This document shows positions 24,075-32,631 of a DNA stretch of 64,000 nt, piece after piece. The notes beneath the pieces were generated by a model. The model ran no database searches and had not been told where the DNA came from. It worked only from the letters and a program-made list of their open reading frames with translations. The first letter of the stretch is position 1, and each line of letters starts with the position of its first letter. The stretch comes from Paenibacillus_V sp046244365 (lineage in GTDB: Bacteria; Bacillota; Bacilli; Paenibacillales; NBRC-103111). Made by a program: the position numbers and the translations under genes. The stretch covers positions 5,332,001 through 5,396,000 of the forward strand of contig NZ_CP176395.1 of the NCBI RefSeq assembly GCF_046244365.1, read 5' to 3'.

Positions 24075-24731
24075 TCACGATCCCCGAATGAGCCGGATCG
24101 CCTTCGCCCGGTCGGGATTCTTGAATATCGCGTTGCCGGCAACCAAAACATTCGCCCCGGCTGCTTCAACGAGCCTTGCCGTCTCTTCATTCACGCCGCC
24201 GTCCACTTCAACATGTACGCGTTCCAGCCCGCGTTCGGTCAGCATACGCTTCAGCCCCTTGATCTTATCCACCATCGGCGCAATGAACGACTGTCCGCCA
24301 AACCCCGGATTGACCGTCATTAGCAGCACGAGATCGACATCGCCGAGCACGTGCTCAAGTGCGGTCAAAGGCGTTGCCGGATTGAGTACAACACCCGCCT
24401 TTACGCCTAGCTCGCGGATCAAGTGTATCGAACGGTGCAAATGCGGGCAAGCCTCCGCATGGACGGAAATATAGTCCGCCCCTGCCTTGGCGAATGCCGG
24501 TATGTAAAGATCCGGATTTTCAATCATCAAATGTACGTCGAGCGGGAGCTCCGTATGGGGACGTATCGCTTCCACGATTAACGGACCGAGCGTGATGTTC
24601 GGGACAAAGTGCCCGTCCATCACGTCTACATGTATCCAATCCGCGCCCGCACGCTCCACATCGCCGATCTCCTCGGCAAGCTTGGCAAAATCAGCCGATA
24701 AAATAGACGGCGCCACCAGCAGGTTACCCAT
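24075..24731 (-). CDS. rpe: Ribulose-phosphate 3-epimerase
   Basis: Interconverts ribulose 5-phosphate and xylulose 5-phosphate in the pentose phosphate pathway. A TIM barrel of 218 residues with the metal and acid/base residues in SILSADF, HVDVMDGHFVPN, LDVHLMI and EVDGGVN, plus MTVNPGFGGQ. ATG 24731 is chosen over TTG 24737 because GGAGGTATT lies 8 bases upstream. It starts two bases after the rsgA stop, so the two are cotranscribed, as in B. subtilis. Confidence 0.97.
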   Translation of the reverse strand: MGNLLVAPSILSADFAKLAEEIGDVERAGADWIHVDVMDGHFVPNITLGPLIVEAIRPHTELPLDVHLMIENPDLYIPAFAKAGADYISVHAEACPHLHRSIHLIRELGVKAGVVLNPATPLTALEHVLGDVDLVLLMTVNPGFGGQSFIAPMVDKIKGLKRMLTERGLERVHVEVDGGVNEETARLVEAAGANVLVAGNAIFKNPDRAKAIRLIRGS

Positions 24732-24733
24732 CG

Positions 24734-25645
24734 TCAATACCTCCGTTTTCTGTCTCGCATCTCGGTTAAGAACGCCATATAGGACGAGTATCTGGAGGCC
24801 GCAATTGCACCCGACTCCAAGGCTCCCCTAACCAAGCAGCCGGGCTCCTGGTCATGCAGGCAGCCGCGGAACTTGCATCCGGCCGCATAGCCCTTGAACT
24901 CGCGGAAGCAGGAGCCCAGCTCCTCCGGCTCCAGCTGAACGAAATCCAGCTGGCTGAAGCCCGGCGTATCGGCTATCCAGCCTCCGCCTTCAAGCGGCAC
25001 CAATTCGACGTGGCGCGTCGTATGCTTTCCCCTGCCGAGCTTGTTGCTGATTTCATTCGTCGCCAGGTTCAAGCCGGGTATCAGAGCATTGAGCAGCGTA
25101 GACTTGCCGACGCCGGACTGACCGGATACGACGCTTATCGTGCCTTCCAGCAGTCCTAGAAGCGGCTTGACGCCTTCTCCTTGCAGCGCGCTTGTCACGA
25201 ATACGGAATAGCCGATCGATTCGTACAGGCGCGCGGCCTGCTCGGTTTCGATTCGCTCTTCCTCGTCCAGCAGATCGTGCTTCGTTAAGCACAATACCGC
25301 ATCCAGTCCCGCATGCTCGACGAATACGAGGAATTTATCAAGCAGAGGCAAGTTCAGATCCGGCTCCGCGAGCGAAAAGACTAGAACGGCCTGCTTCACA
25401 TTGGCAACCGGAGGGCGGATGAGCTCGGTCGTACGCGGCAGCAGCTCGTCGACCATACCTTCGCCGTTCTCGGTCAACTCGAACTTGACGCGGTCGCCGA
25501 CGAGCGGCGACACTTTATTTTTCTTGAAAATGCCGCGCGCCCGGCACTGGACAAGCTGCTCCTCGACGCCTCCATCTCTGGTGTCGTCGTCAGACAGGAC
25601 GTAGTAATAGCCGCTTAACGCTTTTACGATTAAACCTTCAGGCAT
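24734..25645 (-). CDS. rsgA: Small-subunit ribosome biogenesis GTPase RsgA
   Basis: RsgA checks and matures the 30S subunit. The 303-residue product has the N-terminal OB fold (about 1-75), the circularly permuted GTPase with G4 (TKHD, 121-124) before the P-loop GQSGVGKST (175-183), and a C-terminal zinc finger (CKFRGCLHDQEPGC). In Firmicutes it is a substrate of PrkC, whose gene lies directly upstream. ATG 25645 has AGGAAGG upstream, and the gene starts three bases after the prkC stop. Confidence 0.96.
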   Translation of the reverse strand: MPEGLIVKALSGYYYVLSDDDTRDGGVEEQLVQCRARGIFKKNKVSPLVGDRVKFELTENGEGMVDELLPRTTELIRPPVANVKQAVLVFSLAEPDLNLPLLDKFLVFVEHAGLDAVLCLTKHDLLDEEERIETEQAARLYESIGYSVFVTSALQGEGVKPLLGLLEGTISVVSGQSGVGKSTLLNALIPGLNLATNEISNKLGRGKHTTRHVELVPLEGGGWIADTPGFSQLDFVQLEPEELGSCFREFKGYAAGCKFRGCLHDQEPGCLVRGALESGAIAASRYSSYMAFLTEMRDRKRRY

Positions 25646-25648
25646 TCG

Positions 25649-27709
25649 TTACCTTCCTCCAGCCGAAGGGCTTGTGCTAGCCTTCGGGCTCTGCGTAGGG
25701 CCGTCTACCGGCTTGGCCGAAGGTGAAGCGGTCGGCGAAGGACTCGGGGACGGCGAATTTTTTTTCAAATAATCTTGATAGGTGATCGTTTGCGTATCGT
25801 AGAGCGTATTGTCGCGGGTCACTTGAACGACGGCATTCTTATCCGGCGTAATCGTAACTTGAACCGACACGACTTCACTTTTGTTTACCGACAGCGTCTT
25901 GTACTCGAAGTTTTCTTTTGTTGCGTCGCTAATGACGATAAGGAAGTTAGACGCTTTGCCTGCTACAGCGGGCTCGAACGGCTTGTTCAGCGTAAAGGTT
26001 TCCGTTACGGCATTTGCAGGTCGGCCGCTGCTGACGAACAGCACGATATTCCCCGCTCCGTCATCGACATCTTCTCCGGGTTTATACGGATGCTGGCCGA
26101 TAACCCGGCCCTTCGGCTGATCGAAGCTCGGTTGTTCGACCACCCCTTCCGCCCCCGGCGTGAGGCTCAAGTTCATGCTGGTCAGTAGGAACTTCGCTTC
26201 ATTCAGTGTCTTTCCTCTCAAATCGGGCATTTTTTTCTTCTCCAGGCCCTTGCTGATCGTAAATTTAAACTGCGCCTTCGTCGGATCGAATTCCTCGTTC
26301 ACGTTAGGTGTCTGGGCGACGATCGTATCCTTCTCATCCTTATGGAATTCCTCTTTGGTTTGAAGCTGGGATTCCTGAAAGCCGGCAGAAATCAACTCCT
26401 GCTTGACGGCTGTCCACTTTTTGCCGACGTAGCTTTGCATGATCTGCTTCTCGATCCCTTTGCTGACCGTAAGGGTAATCGCCGAGCCTTCTTTAATTTT
26501 CATCCCGATCGGGCTTTGTCTGATGACCGTGTCCTTAGCGATGTCTTTATTGAATTCGCCATTAATCTTATAGATCAATCCCGCATCCGTCAGCTCCGCT
26601 TGCGCTTGTTCCAGCGGCTTACCTTCGACATTCGGGATTTGCACGTCCTTCGGCATCGAATCCTTCACGTACTTGACCCCGAACCACATGCCGACGATCG
26701 TCGCGAGCAAAACGACGGTCCATACGACCGGGGCAATCCATGATTTGCGCTTTTTGCCGCGGGCTGGCGCGTTCTCCTCTTCGTCTTCATCCTCGCCGAA
26801 CGATTCGGAGCGGATTGCCGGTATGACGCGCGTCCGTTCCTCGTCCCACTCGTCGGCGTCGGTAAACGCCAGCTTCGGCTCGTTGCGCCGTTCAGGCTGC
26901 ATGCACGTTTCCAGATCGCTCATCATTTCTTTGGCCGATTGGTAACGTTCGTCCGGATTTTTGCGCATCGCTTTAAGAATAATATTCTCGACGCTTTGCG
27001 GAATGAGCGGATTTACTTTGCGCGGCTCCTCGACATTCTCCTGAAGATGCTTGAGCGCTACGCTGATCGGGCTCTCTCCGAGAAACGGAAGCTTGCCGGT
27101 CAGCATCTGGTACAGGACGATGCCAAGCGAATACAGGTCGCTTTTGGCTCCTGCGGCGATTCCCTTGGCATGCTCCGGCGAAAAGTAATGGACGGAACCG
27201 ATCACAGAACCGGTCTGCGTAATGGTAGAGGAGGTCGCCGCACGCGCGATCCCGAAATCGGTTACCTTCACACGTCCGTTTTTGCCGATCAAAATATTGT
27301 GCGGTTTAATGTCGCGGTGGATGATCTGGTTCGTGTGGGCATGATCGAGCGCATCGCTGATTTGAGTGGCGATATGAATCGCTTCCTCTACCTGCAGCGG
27401 CGCTTTTTCTTTGATCAGATCGTTCAGCGTCATGCCTTCGATATATTCCATTACGATGTAGTGGATGTCTTCTTCCTGGCCCACATCGTAAATGCTGACA
27501 ACGTTCGGATGGGATAACGATGCTGCCGATTGGGCTTCCCGGCGAAAGCGGCGAATGAACTCCTCGTCGTGCACGTATTGCTGACGAAGAATCTTGACGG
27601 CCACATTCCGGTTCAGAAGCAGGTCGTGCCCTTTATAGACGATGGCCATTCCGCCTCCGCCAACTCGGTCGAGCAGCTCATATCTTCCTCCGAGTTCTTG
27701 TCCGATCAC
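25649..27709 (-). CDS. prkC: Serine/threonine protein kinase with PASTA domains (PrkC)
   Basis: PrkC senses muropeptides or lipid II and controls germination, growth and wall metabolism. The cytoplasmic Hanks kinase (about 1-270) has K39, HRD 131-133 and DFG 151-153. An acidic and basic juxtamembrane linker precedes one membrane segment at about 324-345 (WIAPVVWTVVLLATIVGMWF). Outside are three PASTA repeats (about 353-565), an extra globular part and a Ser/Pro/Thr-rich tail. The start is GTG 27709, overlapping the prpC stop by four bases. Kinase and phosphatase genes are paired as in all Firmicutes. Confidence 0.97.
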   Translation of the reverse strand: MIGQELGGRYELLDRVGGGGMAIVYKGHDLLLNRNVAVKILRQQYVHDEEFIRRFRREAQSAASLSHPNVVSIYDVGQEEDIHYIVMEYIEGMTLNDLIKEKAPLQVEEAIHIATQISDALDHAHTNQIIHRDIKPHNILIGKNGRVKVTDFGIARAATSSTITQTGSVIGSVHYFSPEHAKGIAAGAKSDLYSLGIVLYQMLTGKLPFLGESPISVALKHLQENVEEPRKVNPLIPQSVENIILKAMRKNPDERYQSAKEMMSDLETCMQPERRNEPKLAFTDADEWDEERTRVIPAIRSESFGEDEDEEENAPARGKKRKSWIAPVVWTVVLLATIVGMWFGVKYVKDSMPKDVQIPNVEGKPLEQAQAELTDAGLIYKINGEFNKDIAKDTVIRQSPIGMKIKEGSAITLTVSKGIEKQIMQSYVGKKWTAVKQELISAGFQESQLQTKEEFHKDEKDTIVAQTPNVNEEFDPTKAQFKFTISKGLEKKKMPDLRGKTLNEAKFLLTSMNLSLTPGAEGVVEQPSFDQPKGRVIGQHPYKPGEDVDDGAGNIVLFVSSGRPANAVTETFTLNKPFEPAVAGKASNFLIVISDATKENFEYKTLSVNKSEVVSVQVTITPDKNAVVQVTRDNTLYDTQTITYQDYLKKNSPSPSPSPTASPSAKPVDGPTQSPKASTSPSAGGR

Positions 27710-28473
27710 ACGGCATCACCTCCCTGATCGTCAGACTGCTCCTGTACGTTCGCCATAAGGACGACCGTGATGTTATCGTCGCCGCCCGCTTCGAGAGCTT
27801 TCTCGACAAGCTCGTTCACTTTCATATCCAGTTCGCCGTCCGCCCGCAAAATCGAAATCAGCGTTTCCTCGTCCACAAGTCCGCTTAAGCCGTCGCTGCA
27901 CATCAGGACGATATCCCCTTCCGTCCAGTCGAAATGATGAACATCCACAACGACGTTCGGCTCGGTCCCGAGCGCCCGCGTCAGCACGTTGCGGCGGGGA
28001 TGATGCTCGGCCTCTTCCTTCGTAATCTGCCCGTTTCTCACAAGCTCGTAAACAAGCGAGTGATCCTCCGTCAGCTGTTCCAGCTTCTCGCCGTGAAGCT
28101 TGTAGGCGCGGCTGTCCCCGATATGCCCGATGACGAGCGCTTTCTCGGTTGCAGCCGTCACGACGACCGTCGTTCCCATTCCGTGATACTGCTCTTTAGC
28201 GGAAGCCACGTCAAAGATTCGTTCGTTAGCTTGCTCGATTGCAGCGCGAACAGACGTCTCCAATTGCACGACGTCCATTTCGCGGGAAAGCTGCTTCAAT
28301 TGTTCGGCGATCGTTTCAATGGCCATTTGGCTGGCAATATCGCCTGCTTGATGGCCGCCCATACCGTCAGCGACGATCGAAACGGTAATGCCGTCATGCT
28401 CAGGAAGCACGACAGCGCGGTCTTCATTAATGTGCCGGATACGTCCGACATCGGTACGGCCTGCTGTTTTCAT
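27706..28473 (-). CDS. prpC: PP2C-type Ser/Thr phosphatase (PrpC/Stp)
   Basis: Partner phosphatase of PrkC. The 255-residue product has PPM motifs: RHINEDRAV (metal-binding D), VADGMGGHQAGD, GTTVVVT, GHIGDSRAY, TEDHSLV, CSDGLSGLV and GGDDNITVV, so all metal ligands are present. ATG 28473 has GAGGTGATGG upstream, and the gene follows rlmN by six bases. Confidence 0.96.
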   Translation of the reverse strand: MKTAGRTDVGRIRHINEDRAVVLPEHDGITVSIVADGMGGHQAGDIASQMAIETIAEQLKQLSREMDVVQLETSVRAAIEQANERIFDVASAKEQYHGMGTTVVVTAATEKALVIGHIGDSRAYKLHGEKLEQLTEDHSLVYELVRNGQITKEEAEHHPRRNVLTRALGTEPNVVVDVHHFDWTEGDIVLMCSDGLSGLVDEETLISILRADGELDMKVNELVEKALEAGGDDNITVVLMANVQEQSDDQGGDAV

Positions 28474-28479
28474 TTCCCA

Positions 28480-29535
28480 TCACCTCGCACTTGACTCCAA
28501 ATGCTTCGCACGAAGCTGTCCGCAAGCCGCTGCTATATCACTACCGTGCTCTCTTCGAATCGTTGCATTCACTTTGCTTTTCTCCAAAATACGCTGGAAC
28601 CGGAAAATATGCTCGCGCGGCGTCCGCACGTAATTGCGTTCCTGCACGTAATTGACCGGAATGAGATTGACGTGGGCTAGAGGCATTTCCTTCAGCACCT
28701 GCGCCAGCTCTTCCGCATGCTCCGGCTGGTCGTTGACGCCGCCCATCAAAGCGTATTCGAACGTAATGCGCCGGCCGGTCTTCTCCGTATAATACTTGCA
28801 CGCCTGAATCAAATCCGCGAACGGAAAGCGGCGGTTGACCGGCATCAGCTTGGAGCGCAGAGCATCGTTAGGCGCGTGAATCGAGATCGCCAGATTGATC
28901 TGCGTATCTTCGTCCGCAAACCGGTAAATGTTCGGCACGATGCCGCTCGTCGACACGGTAATGTGGCGCTGGCCGATGTTCAGCCCTTTTTCGTGAATCA
29001 TCACTTTCAGGAACGTCATCATCGCATCGTAGTTTTCGAACGGCTCGCCGATCCCCATGATGACGATGCTGCTGACGCGTTCGTTCACAGCATCGAGCAG
29101 CTGCTGGGCTTTGACGACTTGGGCGATGATTTCGCCGGGAGCCAAGTCCCGCTTCAGTCCGCCAAGCGTGGACGCGCAGAATGTGCAGCCGATCCGGCAG
29201 CCGACCTGTGTCGTGACGCAAACGCTGTTTCCATAGTTATGCTTCATGATGACGGTTTCGATCGCGTTCTTGTCTTGAAGCTCGAACAAAAACTTGACCG
29301 TGCCGTCTTTCGATTCGTAGCGTGTGATTTCATCCAGCGTGACGAACTGGAACTGCGATTCTAGCAGCTCTCTCAGCGATTTCGGCAAATTCGTCATCTG
29401 CTCGAACGTCGTCACTCTTTTTACATAGAGCCAGTCGAAAATTTGACCTGCGCGGAAAGCCGGCAGTCCGTTCGATTTGGCCCAGTCGTGCCATTGATCG
29501 AACGAATAATCGTAAATAAACGGTTTCATTTCCAT
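28480..29535 (-). CDS. rlmN: 23S rRNA (A2503-C2) / tRNA methyltransferase RlmN
   Basis: A radical-SAM dual-specificity methylase that makes 2-methyladenosine at A2503 of 23S rRNA and in some tRNAs. CRIGCTFC gives the cluster cysteines C113, C117 and C120 counted from this start. GIGEPFENYD is the SAM-binding GGEP-like motif, and the C-terminal ACGQLRAK carries the methyl-accepting cysteine. ATG 29535 is chosen (AGG five bases upstream); GTG 29538 and ATG 29529 are possible. It opens the rlmN-prpC-prkC-rsgA-rpe series after a 130-bp gap that may hold a promoter. Confidence 0.95.
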   Translation of the reverse strand: MEMKPFIYDYSFDQWHDWAKSNGLPAFRAGQIFDWLYVKRVTTFEQMTNLPKSLRELLESQFQFVTLDEITRYESKDGTVKFLFELQDKNAIETVIMKHNYGNSVCVTTQVGCRIGCTFCASTLGGLKRDLAPGEIIAQVVKAQQLLDAVNERVSSIVIMGIGEPFENYDAMMTFLKVMIHEKGLNIGQRHITVSTSGIVPNIYRFADEDTQINLAISIHAPNDALRSKLMPVNRRFPFADLIQACKYYTEKTGRRITFEYALMGGVNDQPEHAEELAQVLKEMPLAHVNLIPVNYVQERNYVRTPREHIFRFQRILEKSKVNATIRREHGSDIAAACGQLRAKHLESSAR

Positions 29536-29671
29536 CACAACCTGTACTTAGACTCTTATATCCTGTAAAACGTTTCGATTAAAGCTTATTTTAACATAAA
29601 GCGGATGAGATCGGAAAGCAAGCCGTCTGCAGCGGCCAAATGCAGCCTGACGGCGTTGCCTGAACGATCTT

Positions 29672-31051
29672 CTACGCTTTGCGCAGCCGTGCGATGAAGA
29701 AACCGTCGGAGTGATAGTGATGCGGCAAAAGCTGTACCATGCCGGTACGCCCTGTCTCCGCCAGCCCTACCGGCAAGGCGCCGCTCGGAAAAGCTTCAAG
29801 ACTGAACTCCGGATGCGAGGCGAGAAAGCGTTCGACCATTTCCTCGTTCTCGCTGCGTTCGATCGTACAGGTACTGTAAACGAGCAAACCGCCCGGTTTC
29901 AACAGATTATGCACAGACTCGAGGATGGCGTGCTGGATGCCGCAGATGTCCGCGATGTCCGTCTCTGCCTTCGCCCACTTCAGATCCGGCTTTCGGCGAA
30001 TGACGCCGAGCCCGGAGCAAGGGGCATCGAGCAGAATGCAGTCGAACGAACCGGCGGCAAACGTCCCGTCCAGCTTCTCTGCATCGCCGACGATCGTTTG
30101 AATGGCCGAAAGCCCCAAGCGATCGGCTTGCTCGCGAATCAGCTGCTCCTTGTGCGGATGCAGATCGCAAGCGACGATCGTCCCGCTATCGCCCATCTTT
30201 TCGGCCAAATGCGTCGTCTTTCCGCCAGGTGCCGCGCAGCAGTCCAGTACCCGCATTCCCGGCAGCGGGGCAACAGCCTCGCCGACGAGCATCGAGCTTT
30301 CGTCTTGTATCGTAATCTCGCCGCCGGCATACCAAGAAGTAAAAGCGAGATTCCCGCCTCCGCTCGCAATAATGCCTCTAGGAGCGAGCGGGGACGGAAC
30401 GGCCTCGATTCCCGCTGCGGCAAATGCTTCGAGCATCTCCTCGCGCGTCCGTTTCAGCCGATTGACCCGTACGCTTGCATGCGGGGCTTCATTGTTAGCC
30501 GCGCACATTTGCGCGGTCGCCGCCTCGCCGAATTGGCGAATCCAGCGGGCTACCATCCATTCGGGATGCGAATGGAGAAGTGAAATACGGCGAACCGGCT
30601 CCATGTCTTCGGCGATCGTCAGCGTCGATTTTTGCCGCAGCACGTTGCGCAGTACGCCGTTTACCATTCCGGAAATGCCCTGATGCCCTTTCCGTTTCGC
30701 TATGTTTACCGCTTCGTTGACCGCGGCGTGAGCGGGTATGCGCTGCAAATAATAAATTTGATAAAAGCTCAAACGCAGCAAGCTGCGCACCCAGGGCTCC
30801 AGTTTATGGATCCCCTTCGCCACAAAGCCTGCAAGAAAATGATCGATCGTATTGAGCCGTTGAATCGTACCGTACACCAGTTCGGTCGCAAGGCCTGCAT
30901 CATGCCGCTCCAGCTTGTGCTTCTGCAACAGCTGATTCAGCAGCAGGTTGCTGTAAGCCTTGTCTTTCTCTACGCGAGTCAAAACGTCCATCGCCAGCTC
31001 GCGCGCCGACTTGCTTGCGGATCCGCCCGATTTGCTCGAACGTTCGTTCAA
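29672..31051 (-). CDS. rsmB: 16S rRNA (C967-C5) methyltransferase RsmB
   Basis: The 459-residue product has an N-terminal NusB-like RNA-binding domain (about 10-140, ARELAMDVLTRVEKDKAYSN) and a C-terminal NSUN-type methyltransferase. SAM is bound by LDCCAAPGGKTTHLAEKM, and the two catalytic cysteines lie in LDAPCSGLGVIRRKPD and YSTCTIERSENE. The start is TTG 31051 with GGAGGAG upstream. It follows fmt by 83 bp, the usual def-fmt-rsmB order. Confidence 0.96.
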   Translation of the reverse strand: MNERSSKSGGSASKSARELAMDVLTRVEKDKAYSNLLLNQLLQKHKLERHDAGLATELVYGTIQRLNTIDHFLAGFVAKGIHKLEPWVRSLLRLSFYQIYYLQRIPAHAAVNEAVNIAKRKGHQGISGMVNGVLRNVLRQKSTLTIAEDMEPVRRISLLHSHPEWMVARWIRQFGEAATAQMCAANNEAPHASVRVNRLKRTREEMLEAFAAAGIEAVPSPLAPRGIIASGGGNLAFTSWYAGGEITIQDESSMLVGEAVAPLPGMRVLDCCAAPGGKTTHLAEKMGDSGTIVACDLHPHKEQLIREQADRLGLSAIQTIVGDAEKLDGTFAAGSFDCILLDAPCSGLGVIRRKPDLKWAKAETDIADICGIQHAILESVHNLLKPGGLLVYSTCTIERSENEEMVERFLASHPEFSLEAFPSGALPVGLAETGRTGMVQLLPHHYHSDGFFIARLRKA

Positions 31052-31134
31052 ATCGAACTCCTCCTTTATGTTTCCGCGAACCGGCTATCGTAAGCCATGC
31101 TTCTTCCATCCGTCCAGCCGGTCCGCCGTTAAAA

Positions 31135-32085
31135 CTACTTGCCTAGCACGGCGCCGCTAGTCAGCGTCGTTCCGCGTCTAAACTGGGATACGTCCATCGC
31201 TTTTTTGCCTGCCGGCTGTACGACGGTCAGCCAAAGCGTACCGCCGCCGGTCTGTACCTCGATACCGTCGTCGGTCAGCTGAAGCACCGTTCCGGGCTCC
31301 GCCTTCCGGTCGTCGCCGCGCCTTTCCGTTTCGGATGGCTTTTGGCTGGCCCATACTTTGAACACTTCGCCGTTAAGCGTCGTGAAAGCGACCGGCCAAG
31401 GATTCAGCCCGCGAATCTGATTGAATAGCTCGATCGCCGGACGCTCCCAGCGAAGCAGCTCATCCTCGCGTTTAATGTTCGGCGCGATCGTCGCCTCCGC
31501 ATGATTTTGCGGCATGGCCGTAAGTTTGCCGTCCAGAAGCTCTGGCAGTATGCGCTTCAGCAAATCCGCACCGGCTGCGCTCAGTTTCTCGAACATCGAG
31601 CCGCCGGTATCTTCATCCGTAATCGGGACTTCAACGGCCGCAAGCATATCGCCCGTATCCAGTCCTTCGGCCATATACATGATCGTAACGCCGGTCACGG
31701 CCTCGCCCTTCAGGATCGAATGCTGGATCGGCGCCCCACCGCGGTATTTCGGCAGGAGCGACGCATGCACATTAATACAGCCGTGCTTCGGCAGCTCCAA
31801 CACGGCCTTGGGCAATATTTGCCCGTAAGCGGCCGTAACGATTAAATCAGGCTGGTAAGCCGCAAGAGCGGCGACCGATTCCGGACTGCGCATTTTTTCG
31901 GGTTGGAGCACGGGGATGCCATGCTTCTCCGCCTCGACTTTAACGGGAGGCGGGGTCAGCACCCGTTTCCGGCCCTTCGGGCGATCCGGCTGCGAGACGA
32001 CGGCGACAACATCGTAGCCTTCATCCAGAAGCGTGTTCAGCGACGCCACGGCAAAATCCGGCGTGCCCATAAAGACGATCTTCAT
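31135..32085 (-). CDS. fmt: Methionyl-tRNA formyltransferase
   Basis: Formylates initiator Met-tRNA. 316 residues: N-terminal formyltransferase domain with MGTPDFAV, NVHASLLPKYRGGAPIQ (catalytic N and H) and TGVTIMYMAEGLDTGD, then the C-terminal OB-like tRNA domain. ATG 32085 is chosen because GAGGAG, which also encodes the end of def, lies 8 bases upstream. It starts 5 bases after def ends and works with it in the formylation cycle. Confidence 0.97.
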   Translation of the reverse strand: MKIVFMGTPDFAVASLNTLLDEGYDVVAVVSQPDRPKGRKRVLTPPPVKVEAEKHGIPVLQPEKMRSPESVAALAAYQPDLIVTAAYGQILPKAVLELPKHGCINVHASLLPKYRGGAPIQHSILKGEAVTGVTIMYMAEGLDTGDMLAAVEVPITDEDTGGSMFEKLSAAGADLLKRILPELLDGKLTAMPQNHAEATIAPNIKREDELLRWERPAIELFNQIRGLNPWPVAFTTLNGEVFKVWASQKPSETERRGDDRKAEPGTVLQLTDDGIEVQTGGGTLWLTVVQPAGKKAMDVSQFRRGTTLTSGAVLGK

Positions 32086-32090
32086 GCCGA

Positions 32091-32573
32091 TCACTCCTCG
32101 TCTTCTTGCTCTTCGCTGCGGTACACCTTCTCTGCGAGGTCCGTAAACAGGACGCCGTTCAAATGGTCCACCTCATGCAAAATGCAGCGCGCGAGCAGCT
32201 CCGTTCCTTCGATTGTAATCGTCTCGCCATTTCGGTTCAGTCCCTTGACTACGACCTTCTCTGCCCGGCGAACGTCACCCTGCAGGCCGGGAATGCTCAA
32301 GCAGCCTTCCGGTCCGAATTGCTCGCCCTCGGTCGACACGATCTCCGGATTGACCAGCTCGATCAATCCGCCGTGCTCCTCCCCGCAATCCATGACGATG
32401 ACTCTCTTGGAAATCCCGATTTGCGGAGCGGCCAAGCCGACGCCTTGGGCGTCGTACATCGTATCCGCCATATCTCTCAGCAGCTTTTGGATGTTGGGGG
32501 TGACGCTCGACACCGGCTTTGCCTTCTCGCGCAGCACAGGATCGGGGTCTTTTACTATCAAACGTATCGCCAT
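32091..32573 (-). CDS. def: Peptide deformylase
   Basis: Removes the N-formyl group from new proteins. 160 residues with all three motifs: GVGLAAPQ (45-51), EGCLSIPG with metal ligand C91, and HEVDHLNG with H133, E134 and H137. ATG 32573 has AAGGTGG about 9 bases upstream and gives the family start MAIRLIVKDPDPVLR. It lies between priA and fmt as in other Bacillales. Confidence 0.97.
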   Translation of the reverse strand: MAIRLIVKDPDPVLREKAKPVSSVTPNIQKLLRDMADTMYDAQGVGLAAPQIGISKRVIVMDCGEEHGGLIELVNPEIVSTEGEQFGPEGCLSIPGLQGDVRRAEKVVVKGLNRNGETITIEGTELLARCILHEVDHLNGVLFTDLAEKVYRSEEQEDEE

Positions 32574-32631
32574 ATCGTTAACCACCTTTTTTGTCTCGTA
32601 ACTAATCTGCCGGATGCGGAACGGTATTCCG

